Part shown: one piece after another, positions 25,932-34,350 of the stretch
Numbering within the stretch: position 1 is the first letter of the stretch
Layout of the letters: each line of letters begins with the position of its first letter
DNA from: Micromonospora cabrerizensis
GTDB lineage: Bacteria; Actinomycetota; Actinomycetes; Mycobacteriales; Micromonosporaceae
DNA: 64,000 nt
Reading direction: 5' to 3'
Assembly (NCBI RefSeq): GCF_022230955.1
Contig: NZ_JAKKFI010000050.1
Span: forward strand, 1-64,000
Made by a program: the position numbers and the translations under genes
The notes under the pieces: model-generated
Databases searched by the model: none
What the model saw: only the letters and a program-made list of their open reading frames with translations
Told to the model about the DNA's origin: nothing

Positions 25932-27040
25932 TCGACATCGCGGGCGCGGTGGCCGTCGAAGGCATCGACGAGGCCAGCCGTGACCAGCCGGATCCGGCGC
26001 ATGTCGCGGCCGGGGTGCGGGGGGTGGCCGCACACTACGGCGACCCGTTGCGTGAGCAGCGCACCCTCGACACCGAGGTCGGTCTGGTCGACCGGTCGCA
26101 CCGGGGGATCATCGCGGTGGCCGGGGAAGAGCGGGCCAGCTGGCTGCACACGGTCACCTCGCAGCACCTGAGCGCGCTGGCCGCCGGTGAGGGCACCGAA
26201 CTGCTGGTGCTGTCCCCGCACGGCCACATCGAGCAGCACGCCATGGTCGCGGAGGACGGCGAGACCACCTGGCTGGACACCGAGCCGGGAGCCACCGAGG
26301 GTCTGCTGGGCTACCTGAACAAGATGCGGTTCTTCAGCAAGGTCGAGCCGCGCGACGCGACCGCGGAGCGGGCACTGTTGTCGCTGGTCGGGCCGGCGGC
26401 GACGGAGGCGCTGGGCACCCTCGGCGTGACCGGGCTCGCCGCACCGGACCAGGTCGCGGTGCCGGGTCCGAAGTTCCCGCACGGTGCCGTCCCACTCCGG
26501 GCGAGCGCGCGGTACGACGTACGACCGCTGCCGATCGGTGGCTGGGCCCGACGCGGCCCACTCGGGGTGGACCTGCTGGTGCCCCGCTCCGCCATGGAGC
26601 AGGTGGTTGCGGAGCTGCGCGGCGCGGGCGTGCCGGTCGCGGGGCTCTGGGCGTACGAGGCGATCCGGGTGGCCGCGCGCCAGCCCCGGGTCGGGGTGGA
26701 CACCGACCACCGGACCATCCCGGCCGAGGTGGACCTGATCGGCCCGGCGGTGCACCTGGACAAGGGTTGCTACCGGGGGCAGGAGACGGTGGCCCGGGTG
26801 CACAACATGGGTCGACCGCCGCGTCGGCTCGTACTCCTGCACCTGGACGGGGTGACCACCGACCAGCCGCCGGCGGCCGGTACGCCGGTGACCCTCGACG
26901 GCCGGGCGGTCGGCTTCGTCGGCACCGCCGTGCTGCACCACGAGCTGGGTCAGGTCGCCCTCGCCGTGGTCAAGCGGAACGTCTCCGACGATGCCTCGCT
27001 GATGATCGGTGAGACCGCGGCGGCGATCGACCCGTCCTGA
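25928..27040 (+). CDS. ygfZ: YgfZ/GcvT-type folate-binding protein
   Basis: 370 residues. Tetrahydrofolate-binding fold of the aminomethyltransferase type with the diagnostic YgfZ motif KGCYRGQE near residue 278, whose Cys is needed for activity. It supports assembly or repair of Fe-S enzymes. The ATG overlaps the stop of the Fur gene by four bases, so the repressor and this protein are made together, suggesting metal or oxidative-stress control of Fe-S maintenance. Confidence 0.9.
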   Translation: MIDIAGAVAVEGIDEASRDQPDPAHVAAGVRGVAAHYGDPLREQRTLDTEVGLVDRSHRGIIAVAGEERASWLHTVTSQHLSALAAGEGTELLVLSPHGHIEQHAMVAEDGETTWLDTEPGATEGLLGYLNKMRFFSKVEPRDATAERALLSLVGPAATEALGTLGVTGLAAPDQVAVPGPKFPHGAVPLRASARYDVRPLPIGGWARRGPLGVDLLVPRSAMEQVVAELRGAGVPVAGLWAYEAIRVAARQPRVGVDTDHRTIPAEVDLIGPAVHLDKGCYRGQETVARVHNMGRPPRRLVLLHLDGVTTDQPPAAGTPVTLDGRAVGFVGTAVLHHELGQVALAVVKRNVSDDASLMIGETAAAIDPS

Positions 27041-27063
27041 GCGGGCCGTCTAGGATCGCCGGC

Positions 27064-27891
27064 ATGACGACAGGGACGTTGATCACGGTGGCCCCGACCG
27101 GCGCCGAGTCGGCCAAGACGGAGGTGCCGGCGCTGCCGGTGACCCTCGACGAGCTGCTGCTCACCGCCAAGGAGTGCGAGGCGCTCGGCGCCGCCGTGAT
27201 CCACGTCCACCTCCGCGACGACGAGGCGCGGCCGAGCCTCGACCCGGCGCGCCTGGCCGACACGGTGGCGGCGTTGCGGGAGAGCACCAGCCTGATCGTG
27301 CAGCTCTCCTCCGGCGGTGCGGTGACCGATCCGGAGGCCGCCCGGCTGGCCGTCCTCGACGCCGGGCCGGACATGGCCTCGTGCACGATGGGCACGGTCA
27401 ACTTCGGCGACGACGTCTTCCTCAACCGCTGGGAGTTCATCGTCGACCTGCACACCCGGATGCAGGAACGCGGGATCGTGCCGGAGTACGAGATCTTCGA
27501 CCTCGGCCACCTGTCCGCGTTGCAGCGGTTGCTCGGCAAATACGGCCTGCCGGCCGGCGGGCACGTGCACGTCGACTTCGTGATGGGTGTGCCGGGCGGT
27601 ATGCCGGGCACCACCGAGACGCTGGTCGCGGCCCACCGGATGCTGCGGGACCTGCCCGAGGGCACCACCTTCTCGGCCACCGGGGTCGGCCGCACCACAA
27701 TCCCGGTGCTGCTGGCCTCCCTGTCGACGGGCGGGCACCTGCGGGTCGGCATGGAGGACACCGTGACGTACGCCAAGGGGCGTCCGGTGGAGTCCAACAT
27801 GCAACTGGTCGCCCGCGCGGTGGGTTTCGCCCAGCTCGCCCAACGCCCGCCGCTGACCACCACCGAGGCTCGCGAGCTGCTCGGGCTGTAA
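27064..27891 (+). CDS. BKACE family beta-keto acid cleavage enzyme (DUF849)
   Basis: 275 residues, TIM barrel. Zn ligands expected in HVHLRDDEARPSLDP near residue 46, plus a distal Glu in RVGMEDTV near residue 230; PGGMPGT and FSATGVGR also fit. BKACE enzymes cleave beta-keto acids with acetyl-CoA, the best known acting on 3-keto-5-aminohexanoate from lysine. No lysine-fermentation genes are nearby, so the substrate is open. TAGGAT then 7 nt precede the ATG (leaderless). Confidence 0.85.
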   Translation: MTTGTLITVAPTGAESAKTEVPALPVTLDELLLTAKECEALGAAVIHVHLRDDEARPSLDPARLADTVAALRESTSLIVQLSSGGAVTDPEAARLAVLDAGPDMASCTMGTVNFGDDVFLNRWEFIVDLHTRMQERGIVPEYEIFDLGHLSALQRLLGKYGLPAGGHVHVDFVMGVPGGMPGTTETLVAAHRMLRDLPEGTTFSATGVGRTTIPVLLASLSTGGHLRVGMEDTVTYAKGRPVESNMQLVARAVGFAQLAQRPPLTTTEARELLGL

Positions 27892-27985
27892 GGCCGGGCC
27901 GGTCTGGCGCTCCTGTCACCCGGGCGGAGGACCACCTGGTCACCCCGCCGACGGGCACCCCGGCGCCGTCGGTACCGTCCAGCCC

Positions 27986-28945
27986 GTGACGAAGACGTAC
28001 GAGGGTGGCGCCCCACTCGCCGAGGTGGTCCGTTCCGGGTTCGTGGAGGGGGCGCACCGAGGCTCGGTGGTGGTGCTGGACGCCACCGGTGTGACGCTGG
28101 CGTCGGCCGGGGACGTGACGTCGCCGATCTTCCCCCGCTCGGCCAGCAAGCCCATGCAGGCGATCGGGATGCTGCGTGCCGGCCTGCCGTTGACCGACCC
28201 GGCCGACGTGGCGCTGGTCTCGGCGAGTCACGCCGGTGAGGACTTCCACCTGGCCCGGGTCGGTGCGTTGCTCCAGCGGGCCGGGTTGGACGCCTCGGCC
28301 CTGCACTGCCCGCCCGACCTGCCGGTGGGCGTGGCGGCCCGGGAGGCCGTGCTGCGCGCCGGGGGCGGCCCCACCCGGGTGCAGATGAACTGCTCCGGCA
28401 AGCACAGCGGGATGCTGCTGACCTGCGAGGCCGCCGGCTGGCCGCTGGAGGGTTACTGGCGGCCGGAGCACCCGTTGCAGCAGCGGTTGCGGGCGGCCAT
28501 CGAGGAGTTCACCGGCGAGCAGGCGGCGGCGGTGGGCGTGGACGGTTGCGGCGCCCCGGTGCTCGCGGTGTCGCTGACCGGCCTGGCCGGGGCGTTCCTC
28601 CGGCTGGTCGACGCCGAGCCCGGCTCGGTGCCGCGTACGGTGGCCGACGCCATGCGCGCGTACCCGGAGATCGTCGGTGGCACCCAGGCCGACGACACCC
28701 GGTTGATGCGCGGCGTTGCGGGCCTGCTGGCCAAGGTCGGTGCCGAGGGCGTGATCGCGGTGGCCCTGCCGGGTGTCGGCGCCGTCGCACTGAAGATCGA
28801 CGACGGCGCCGACCGGGCCCGGATGCCGGTGCTGGTCTCCGCGCTGCGCCGGCTCGGCGTGGACGCCCCGGTGCTGACCGAGTACGCCGAGGTGCCGCTC
28901 TTCGGCGGCGGTGTCCCGGTCGGCGCGGTCCGCCCGCTCTGGTGA
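27986..28945 (+). CDS. Type II-like asparaginase (AnsA-unrelated, PF06089 family)
   Basis: 319 residues. Matches the L-asparaginase II family with conserved IFPRSASKPMQAIGM, SHAGEDFH, MNCSGKHSGML near residue 135, VDGCGAPV and PEIVGG. It would hydrolyse asparagine or a related amide. GTG at 27986 follows TACCGT by 7 nt (leaderless). Confidence 0.82.
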   Translation: MTKTYEGGAPLAEVVRSGFVEGAHRGSVVVLDATGVTLASAGDVTSPIFPRSASKPMQAIGMLRAGLPLTDPADVALVSASHAGEDFHLARVGALLQRAGLDASALHCPPDLPVGVAAREAVLRAGGGPTRVQMNCSGKHSGMLLTCEAAGWPLEGYWRPEHPLQQRLRAAIEEFTGEQAAAVGVDGCGAPVLAVSLTGLAGAFLRLVDAEPGSVPRTVADAMRAYPEIVGGTQADDTRLMRGVAGLLAKVGAEGVIAVALPGVGAVALKIDDGADRARMPVLVSALRRLGVDAPVLTEYAEVPLFGGGVPVGAVRPLW

Positions 28946-28952
28946 CTGTGGT

Positions 28953-29750
28953 CTAGCTCAGGAAGTCGAGCAGGGCGGCGTTGACCGGCTCCGGACGCTC
29001 CAGCGGCAACAGGTGCGCGGCGTCCGGCACGTCCGGCAGCCGTACCGCGCCGGGGACCTCGGCGGCGATCCGGTCGGCGAGCCGGCTGATGTCCGGTACG
29101 TCGGCGGCGCCGGCGGTGACCAGGACCGGCACCGTCAGCTCGCCGAGGCGACCGATCGCCGGCGGGGTCAGCTCTCCCACCTCGACCGCGCCCAGCGCCA
29201 ACTCGGCGGCGAGCGCACGCTGGTCCATCTCCTGCGCGAACGCGACGAGCGCGGGGTCGACGTCCTCCGGCTGGCGACCCGGGCCGACCACCCAGAAGCG
29301 CACCTCGCCGGCCGCGCCGGCGACGAAGTCGTCCGGGTCGACCTCGCCGACCAGGTCGTCCCAGAGGTCGTTGGCCTCCTCGGACCACTCGTTGCCGGAG
29401 ACGGCCGTGTCGAACAGCGCGAGCGCGCTGACCCGGTCGGGGTGGGCCAGTGCGGTGTCGATGGCGACCGACCCGCCGAAGGAGCAGCCGACCAGGGCGG
29501 CCCGGGGCAGGTCGAGCGCGTCCAGCAGCCCGGCCACGTCGTCGTGGTGCGCGAACGGGGTGGGCGGCAGCTCCGAGTCCCCGTAGCCGCGCAGGTCCGG
29601 AACGATCACCCGGTGTCGGGCGGCGAGAGCGGAGACCTGCCCCCGCCACATCCGCCGGTCGGCGATGCCAGCGTGCAGCAGGACGACGGGGGAACCGGTG
29701 CCTGCCTCGTCGTACGCGATGCTTGCTCCATTGATTGTGATCTTGTGCAC
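28953..29750 (-). CDS. Alpha/beta hydrolase
   Basis: 265 residues. Oxyanion segment LLHAGIADRRMW (His-Ala-Gly instead of the common HG), nucleophile elbow GCSFGG near residue 88, an acidic residue in VLVTAGAADVPD and His in DAAHLLPLERPE near the C-terminus complete the triad. Substrate unknown. TACGGT (29762-29757) 6 nt before the GTG points to a leaderless transcript. Convergent with asparaginase, 7 nt apart. Confidence 0.8.
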   Translation of the reverse strand: MHKITINGASIAYDEAGTGSPVVLLHAGIADRRMWRGQVSALAARHRVIVPDLRGYGDSELPPTPFAHHDDVAGLLDALDLPRAALVGCSFGGSVAIDTALAHPDRVSALALFDTAVSGNEWSEEANDLWDDLVGEVDPDDFVAGAAGEVRFWVVGPGRQPEDVDPALVAFAQEMDQRALAAELALGAVEVGELTPPAIGRLGELTVPVLVTAGAADVPDISRLADRIAAEVPGAVRLPDVPDAAHLLPLERPEPVNAALLDFLS

Positions 29751-29803
29751 GGACGGACCGTACGGATCCGGGGAGCAGGGCGCAAACGGGGCGCTGAGAC
29801 GTT

Positions 29804-29840
29804 GCTAACTGTGGCTAGCGTTTTGCTTGCAAGAGCTAGC
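29804..29840. promoter_or_regulatory. Candidate operator before the HTH-hbhA operon
   Basis: GCTAAC at 29804, GCTAGC at 29814 and 29835, and the perfect palindrome CTTGCAAG at 29826-29833 crowd the 45 bp before the -10 hexamer TAGCGT (29850-29855). The downstream gene encodes an HTH protein that could bind here. Confidence 0.4.
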
Positions 29841-29862
29841 GCGGCCGGTTAGCGTCGCAGCC

Positions 29863-30495
29863 ATGGCCACACCGAAGGACCTTCCCGACGTCGGCGGGTT
29901 CATCCGCGATCTTCGGCGAAACGCCAAGATCTCGCTCCGGCAGCTCGCCGAGCAGGCGGGGGTCAGCAACCCGTATCTCAGTCAGATCGAGCGCGGCCTG
30001 CGCAAACCCAGCGCCGAGGTGCTTCAGCAACTGGCGAGCGCGCTGCGGGTCTCCACCCCGGCGATGTACCTGCGCGCCGGGCTGCTCGACGACAAGGAAG
30101 GCCACGGTGTGCTTGCCGCCATCGCCGTGGACGCCGACCTGACGATGGCCCAGAAGCAGTCGCTGAGCCAGATCTACGAGACGTTCCGCCGGGAGAACAC
30201 CCGGCTGGCCGAGGCCCAGGCCGCCGCCGAGGGCACCGGCACCGGGCCCACCGGCGGCACGGCCGGGGCGACCACCCCGACCGATGTCGGCGATCAACCC
30301 GCCGACCTGGCGAACCTTGCCGCCACCGGCCCCACCACCGCGGGCGGCACCCCGACCGAGGCCGTCCTCGAGTCGGTCGCCGTCACCGAGGCGGGCACCG
30401 CACCCGCCCCGGGCAGCACCAACACCCCCGAGAAGAAGGCCGCCGGTCCGGCGGTCCGCGAGGCCGCCACGGCGGCCGAAGAGGAGACGTCATGA
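29863..30495 (+). CDS. XRE-family HTH regulator of the HbhA operon
   Basis: 210 residues. Residues 8-70 form an XRE helix-turn-helix (FIRDLRRNAKISLRQLAEQAGVSNPYLSQIERG). A short helical region follows, then about 90 residues of low-complexity Ala/Thr/Pro/Gly. The homologous place in mycobacteria is Rv0474, directly before hbhA. Leaderless: TAGCGT, 7 nt, ATG. Overlaps the next gene by ATGA, so it may control its own operon. Confidence 0.8.
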   Translation: MATPKDLPDVGGFIRDLRRNAKISLRQLAEQAGVSNPYLSQIERGLRKPSAEVLQQLASALRVSTPAMYLRAGLLDDKEGHGVLAAIAVDADLTMAQKQSLSQIYETFRRENTRLAEAQAAAEGTGTGPTGGTAGATTPTDVGDQPADLANLAATGPTTAGGTPTEAVLESVAVTEAGTAPAPGSTNTPEKKAAGPAVREAATAAEEETS

Positions 30496-31214
30496 GCGAG
30501 CCGAAGACCAACCGCATCCCCGCCCCGATCTACGCCGCCGCCGGCGCCGGCGAGCTGGCCATCGAGCAGTTGCGCAAGTTGCCGGCCGTGGTCGGCGTCC
30601 TGAGCACCCGGGTCGTCGCCGACCTGGGTGGTCGGGCCGTGCTGACCGGCTTCGAGCTGCGCCAGAAGGCCACCGAGACCCTGCGTACCGCCAACGAGAC
30701 CGCTGGCACGCTGCGCGAACTGGACCTGGCCAAGCTCCGCGACTCGGCCGAGCTGGCCAAGCTGCGCGAGGCCGCCGACCTGACGAAGCTGCGCGAGGTC
30801 ACCGACCTTGACAAGCTGCGCGCTGCCGCGACCCGTAACGCCATCATGGTCTACGCGGGCGCCCAGGCCGCCCAGGAGCGGGCGTTCGCCGCGTACGGCG
30901 CGCTGGTCGCCCGGGGCGAGCGGGTCGTCGGCGCCGGTGTGCTGGAGGCCGCCGAGACGGTCAACGCCGACATCGAGGCCACCCAGGGCGTGCCGGCGAC
31001 CACCGCCACCGCGGCTACCACCGCCACCGCCACCCCGGCTACCGCCGCAGCCCCGGCCGAGGTGCCGACCCCGGCCGACGTGGCCGAGATCGCCGAGGCC
31101 AAGCCGGCCGCCGTCAAGAAGGCAGCCCGGGCGCCGAAGGCCGCCAAGCCGGCCGCGACCCCGTCGGCGAAGCTGCCCCGGGCCACCAAGCGGACCCGCC
31201 CGGCGGCCGAGTAG
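30492..31214 (+). CDS. HbhA-like coiled-coil protein with Lys/Ala/Pro-rich tail
   Basis: 240 residues. Residues about 60-115 form a long helix with LAKLRDSAELAKLREAADL-type heptads, after which AAATRNAIMVYAGAQAAQERAFAAYG is strongly conserved in the heparin-binding hemagglutinin family. The last 50 residues are rich in Lys, Ala and Pro (KPAAVKKAARAPKAAK), like the heparin-binding tail of mycobacterial HbhA. In non-pathogens the protein is linked to lipid bodies and membranes. Start overlaps the HTH gene. A terminator follows. Confidence 0.78.
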   Translation: MSEPKTNRIPAPIYAAAGAGELAIEQLRKLPAVVGVLSTRVVADLGGRAVLTGFELRQKATETLRTANETAGTLRELDLAKLRDSAELAKLREAADLTKLREVTDLDKLRAAATRNAIMVYAGAQAAQERAFAAYGALVARGERVVGAGVLEAAETVNADIEATQGVPATTATAATTATATPATAAAPAEVPTPADVAEIAEAKPAAVKKAARAPKAAKPAATPSAKLPRATKRTRPAAE

Positions 31215-31220
31215 TTCGCC

Positions 31221-31273
31221 ATGTCGACGACCCCGGCGGCGTCCTTGTCGGACGTAGCCGGGGTCCTCGACAT
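31221..31273 (+). terminator. Terminator after the hbhA-like gene
   Basis: Inverted repeat 31221-31237 with 31257-31273, arms ATGTCGACGACCCCGGC and GCCGGGGTCCTCGACAT (one mismatch), 19-nt loop. Its last base is the first base of the next gene's -10 hexamer TAAGCT (31273-31278). Confidence 0.75.
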
Positions 31274-31285
31274 AAGCTTGCCGGC

Positions 31286-31600
31286 ATGGCCAACGCCGCG
31301 CCGATCTTCGCGTTCGAAGTCCGCTACGTGATCGAGCTGATCCTGCTCGTCTTCGCGTTGATCGTCCAGGGTGTCGCCCTGGTGCACGCGATCACCCAGC
31401 GCTCCGACGCCTTCCCCGCCATCGGGACGCTTCCCAAGGGTGGCTGGATTGCCATCCTGGCGGTCTGCCTCGTGCTGACCCTGCTCGGCTTCGGGCCGAT
31501 CAGCCTCTTCGGACTGATCGGCATCGCCGCCGGTCTCATCTACCTGCTCGACGTTCGGGTCGGCCTGCGCGACCTCAGCGACGGCAAAGGGTTCTGGTGA
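31286..31600 (+). CDS. DUF2516 membrane protein
   Basis: 104 residues with three hydrophobic helices (VIELILLVFALIVQGVALV, WIAILAVCLVLTLLGFG, LFGLIGIAAGLIYLLDV). The DUF2516 gene follows hbhA in mycobacteria too (Rv0476), so the protein may be a membrane partner of the HbhA-like protein; function unknown. TAAGCT then 7 nt precede the ATG. Its stop overlaps the GTG of the next gene. Confidence 0.8.
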   Translation: MANAAPIFAFEVRYVIELILLVFALIVQGVALVHAITQRSDAFPAIGTLPKGGWIAILAVCLVLTLLGFGPISLFGLIGIAAGLIYLLDVRVGLRDLSDGKGFW

Positions 31601-32484
31601 GAGGTTTCCGCTGGCCACCCCCACCGGACAGCGGGCCCCGCACCTGGGGGCCCGGTCCGGGTGGGCCGCGTACCGGCCGCCCGGCGCTGCCCGAACCGGA
31701 CACCGACCTGGTCGCCACCCCGCACGGCGTACGGCTGGAGCGGCTGGTCACCGGCACCGGTGATCCGGTGACCGTGTTCGCGCACGGGCTGGGCAACGGC
31801 ATCGCCACCACCCGCCCGTTCGGCAGTGGGGTCACCGGCCGCAAGGTGTTCTTCCAGTTCCGCGGGCACGGCCGTTCCGAGGCCCCGGACGGGCCATGGA
31901 ACTACCTGGACCTCGCCCGGGACCTGCGGGCGATCGCGGACCTCGGCGGGGCCAGTCGGGCGTTCGGCGCGAGCCTCGGCGCCGGTGCCCTCTGCCGGTT
32001 GCTCGCGGAGAGCCCGGAGCGTTTCGAGAAGCTGGTCTTCTTCCTGCCCGCCGTGCTCGACCAGCCGCGTGGCCCGGTCGCGCAGGACCGCATCACGGAC
32101 CTGCTGGAGGCGGTGGAGAGCGGGGACGCCTCGGCGGTCGCCGACGTCGTCACCCTGGAGCTGCCCGCCGCGGTGCGTAACACCCCCGCCGGCTGGGCGT
32201 ACCTGCGGCAACGACTCGACCAGCTGCTCCGCGACGGTCTGGCCGCCGGCCTGGCCAGCCTCGCCGAGCAGACGCCGTTGCGCGACACCAGCGCCCTCGC
32301 AGCGGTGACCGCGCCGGCCCTGGTGATCGCCAACGCGGGCGACGACCTGCACCCGGTCGATGTCGCCGAGCGACTCGCCGCCGCGCTGCCCCAGGCCATC
32401 CTGCACGTGTACGACCGGCCCGGCGTCCTCTGGTCGGAACGCGCCGACCTGCGGGACCGCATCGCCGGCTTCCTCAACGAGTAA
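31597..32484 (+). CDS. Alpha/beta hydrolase
   Basis: 295 residues. A Pro/Gly-rich N-terminus of about 40 residues, then FAHGLGNG (oxyanion), FRGHGRSE, nucleophile elbow GASLGAG near residue 125, and an Asp in NAGDDLHPVDVAERLA that also contains the likely His. Substrate unknown. GTG start overlaps the DUF2516 stop by GTGA, so it belongs to the same transcript. Confidence 0.78.
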   Translation: MRGFRWPPPPDSGPRTWGPGPGGPRTGRPALPEPDTDLVATPHGVRLERLVTGTGDPVTVFAHGLGNGIATTRPFGSGVTGRKVFFQFRGHGRSEAPDGPWNYLDLARDLRAIADLGGASRAFGASLGAGALCRLLAESPERFEKLVFFLPAVLDQPRGPVAQDRITDLLEAVESGDASAVADVVTLELPAAVRNTPAGWAYLRQRLDQLLRDGLAAGLASLAEQTPLRDTSALAAVTAPALVIANAGDDLHPVDVAERLAAALPQAILHVYDRPGVLWSERADLRDRIAGFLNE

Positions 32485-32495
32485 CGTGCCCTGTC

Positions 32496-33233
32496 ATGGG
32501 CGTCACACAACATGGCCGGACACATCGGCTCGACCTAGCTGACCCGACCCTGCGTGAGTGGACGTGCACGGTCCTGCACGCCGACGCCGAGCAGGGCATC
32601 GTGCTGGACCGCTCGGCGTTCTACCCGGGCGGCGGTGGCCAACCGCCGGACCACGGCGTGCTGCTGTGGCAGGGCGTACAGACCCGGATCGTTGGCACCC
32701 GCAAGGGCGACGACCCGTACCTGATCCCCGCCGAGGGCGACCCGCTCCCGCCGGTCGGCACCGAGGTCGTCGGCGCGCTGGAGGACGAGCGGCGCACCCG
32801 GCTGATGCGCACCCACTCCGGCCTGCACGTGCTCTGCGGTGTCGTGTTCCGCGACTTCGGCGCCCTCGTGACCGGCAACTCGATGGAGCCGGGCGAGGCC
32901 AGGATGGACTTCAACCTCCCCGAGGTTCCGCCCGACTTCAAGAGCCGGATCGAGGAGCTGGTCAACGCGGAGGTGGCCGCCGACCGCTCGGTCGCCACCC
33001 GGGTGCTGCCGCGCACCGAGGCACTGGCCCTGCCGGACATCATCCGCACCCAGTCCAACCTGATTCCGCCGGACGAGCAGGAGGTCCGGATCGTCGACAT
33101 CGTCGGGCTGGACGTGCAGGCCGACGGCGGCACCCACGTCGCCTCCACCGCCCAGATCGGCAAGGTGCAGGTCGTCAAGGTGGAGAGCAAGGGCCGGGCC
33201 AACCGCCGGGTCCGCGTCCGGTTGGTGGACTGA
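32496..33233 (+). CDS. Alanyl-tRNA editing protein (AlaX-like)
   Basis: 245 residues. Free-standing homologue of the AlaRS editing domain that removes Ser or Gly from mischarged tRNA(Ala). Seen: FYPGGGGQP near residue 45 and the HxxxH zinc motif THSGLHVL near residue 107. The second motif reads DGGTHVAST where CxxxH is usual, so the Cys ligand is replaced by Asp. TAACGT (32482-32487), which includes the stop codon of the previous gene, is 8 nt before the ATG. Confidence 0.83.
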   Translation: MGVTQHGRTHRLDLADPTLREWTCTVLHADAEQGIVLDRSAFYPGGGGQPPDHGVLLWQGVQTRIVGTRKGDDPYLIPAEGDPLPPVGTEVVGALEDERRTRLMRTHSGLHVLCGVVFRDFGALVTGNSMEPGEARMDFNLPEVPPDFKSRIEELVNAEVAADRSVATRVLPRTEALALPDIIRTQSNLIPPDEQEVRIVDIVGLDVQADGGTHVASTAQIGKVQVVKVESKGRANRRVRVRLVD

Positions 33234-33274
33234 GGGAAGGTTCGGCCGCCGGGCGGCGGCATGTCTTCAGTGGC

Positions 33275-33351
33275 CCCTGTAGAGCTGCCCCAAATATGGG
33301 GCGCGGTGCGGACGGCAGATGCTGCCCCATTCGTAGGGCAGCTCTACAGGG
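33275..33351. repeat. Dispersed palindromic element, GTAGAGCTGCCCC family, copy 1
   Basis: 77 bp bounded by a perfect 16-bp inverted repeat (33275-33290 with 33336-33351), ends CCCTGTAGAGCTGCCC. Two smaller hairpins lie inside. A second copy with the same ends is at 62023-62160. It follows the AlaX gene and may end its transcript. Confidence 0.75.
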
Positions 33352-33405
33352 AGCGCCGACACCTCCCCGCAGTTCGCCGGAGCGGTCCGGGAATTCGGAC
33401 GTCGG

Positions 33406-33425
33406 TTGTCAGGTATCGCTGACAA
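33406..33425. promoter_or_regulatory. Candidate operator before the SDR gene
   Basis: TTGTCAG, 6 nt, CTGACAA: perfect 7-bp inverted repeat overlapping GACAAT (33421-33426), a possible -10 just before the ATG at 33436. Confidence 0.5.
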
Positions 33426-33435
33426 TCTCGCAGGT

Positions 33436-34350
33436 ATGACACAACCGCTCGCAGGAAAGATCGCGCTCGTCGCCGGTGCCACCCGGGGCGCGGGTCGGCA
33501 GATCGCCGTCCAGCTCGGCGCCGCCGGTGCCACCGTCTACGCCACCGGTCGCAGCAGCCGCGCCGGCCGCTCGGAGATGGACCGGCCGGAGACCATCGAG
33601 GAGACGGCCGAGCTGGTCACCGAGGCCGGCGGCACGGGCATCGCCGTCCAGGTCGACCACCTGGTGCCCGAGCAGGTCCGTGACCTCGTCGCCCGCATCG
33701 ACGACGAGCAGGGCCAACTCGACGTGCTGGTAAACGACATCTGGGGCGGCGACCCGCTGGTCACCTGGGACAAGCCGGTGTGGGAACAGCCGCTGGACGC
33801 GGGCTTCCGGACCCTGCGACTGGCCATCGACACCCACATCATCACCAGCCACTTCGCCCTGCCGTTGCTGATCCGCAAGCCGGGCGGGCTGGTGGTGGAG
33901 ATGGGCGACGGCACCAAGGCGTACAACGACGACAACTACCGACTCTCGGTCTTCTACGACCTGGCCAAGGTGTCGGTCAACCGGCTCGCCTTCATCCAGG
34001 CGCACGAGCTGAAGCCGCACGGATGCACGGCGGTGGCGCTCACCCCCGGCTGGATCCGCTCGGAGGCGATGTTGGAGCACTTCGGGGTGACCGAGGACAA
34101 CTGGCGCGACGGTGCCGCCACCGACCCGAACTTCCTCATCTCGGAGACCCCGGCCTTCGTCGGCCGCGCGGTGGCGGCGCTCGCCGCCGACGAAGAGAAG
34201 GCCCGCTGGAACGGCCAGTCCGTCGACGCCGGCGCGCTGTCCAAGGTGTACGGATTCACCGACCTCGACGGCAGCCAGCCGGAGGGCTTCCGCTACATCG
34301 TCGAGGTGGTCGACGCGGGCAAGCCCTCGGACGTCACCGGCTACCGGTAG
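33436..34350 (+). CDS. Short-chain dehydrogenase/reductase
   Basis: 304 residues. NAD(P) site GATRGAGRQIA near residue 14, the catalytic Tyr-Lys in FYDLAKVSVNR near residue 175, and VNDIWGG where NNAG is usual. C-terminal region is longer than in a classical SDR. Substrate unknown. The last ten bases overlap the convergent WYL gene, both stop codons lying in the palindrome CTACCGGTAG. Confidence 0.85.
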   Translation: MTQPLAGKIALVAGATRGAGRQIAVQLGAAGATVYATGRSSRAGRSEMDRPETIEETAELVTEAGGTGIAVQVDHLVPEQVRDLVARIDDEQGQLDVLVNDIWGGDPLVTWDKPVWEQPLDAGFRTLRLAIDTHIITSHFALPLLIRKPGGLVVEMGDGTKAYNDDNYRLSVFYDLAKVSVNRLAFIQAHELKPHGCTAVALTPGWIRSEAMLEHFGVTEDNWRDGAATDPNFLISETPAFVGRAVAALAADEEKARWNGQSVDAGALSKVYGFTDLDGSQPEGFRYIVEVVDAGKPSDVTGYR

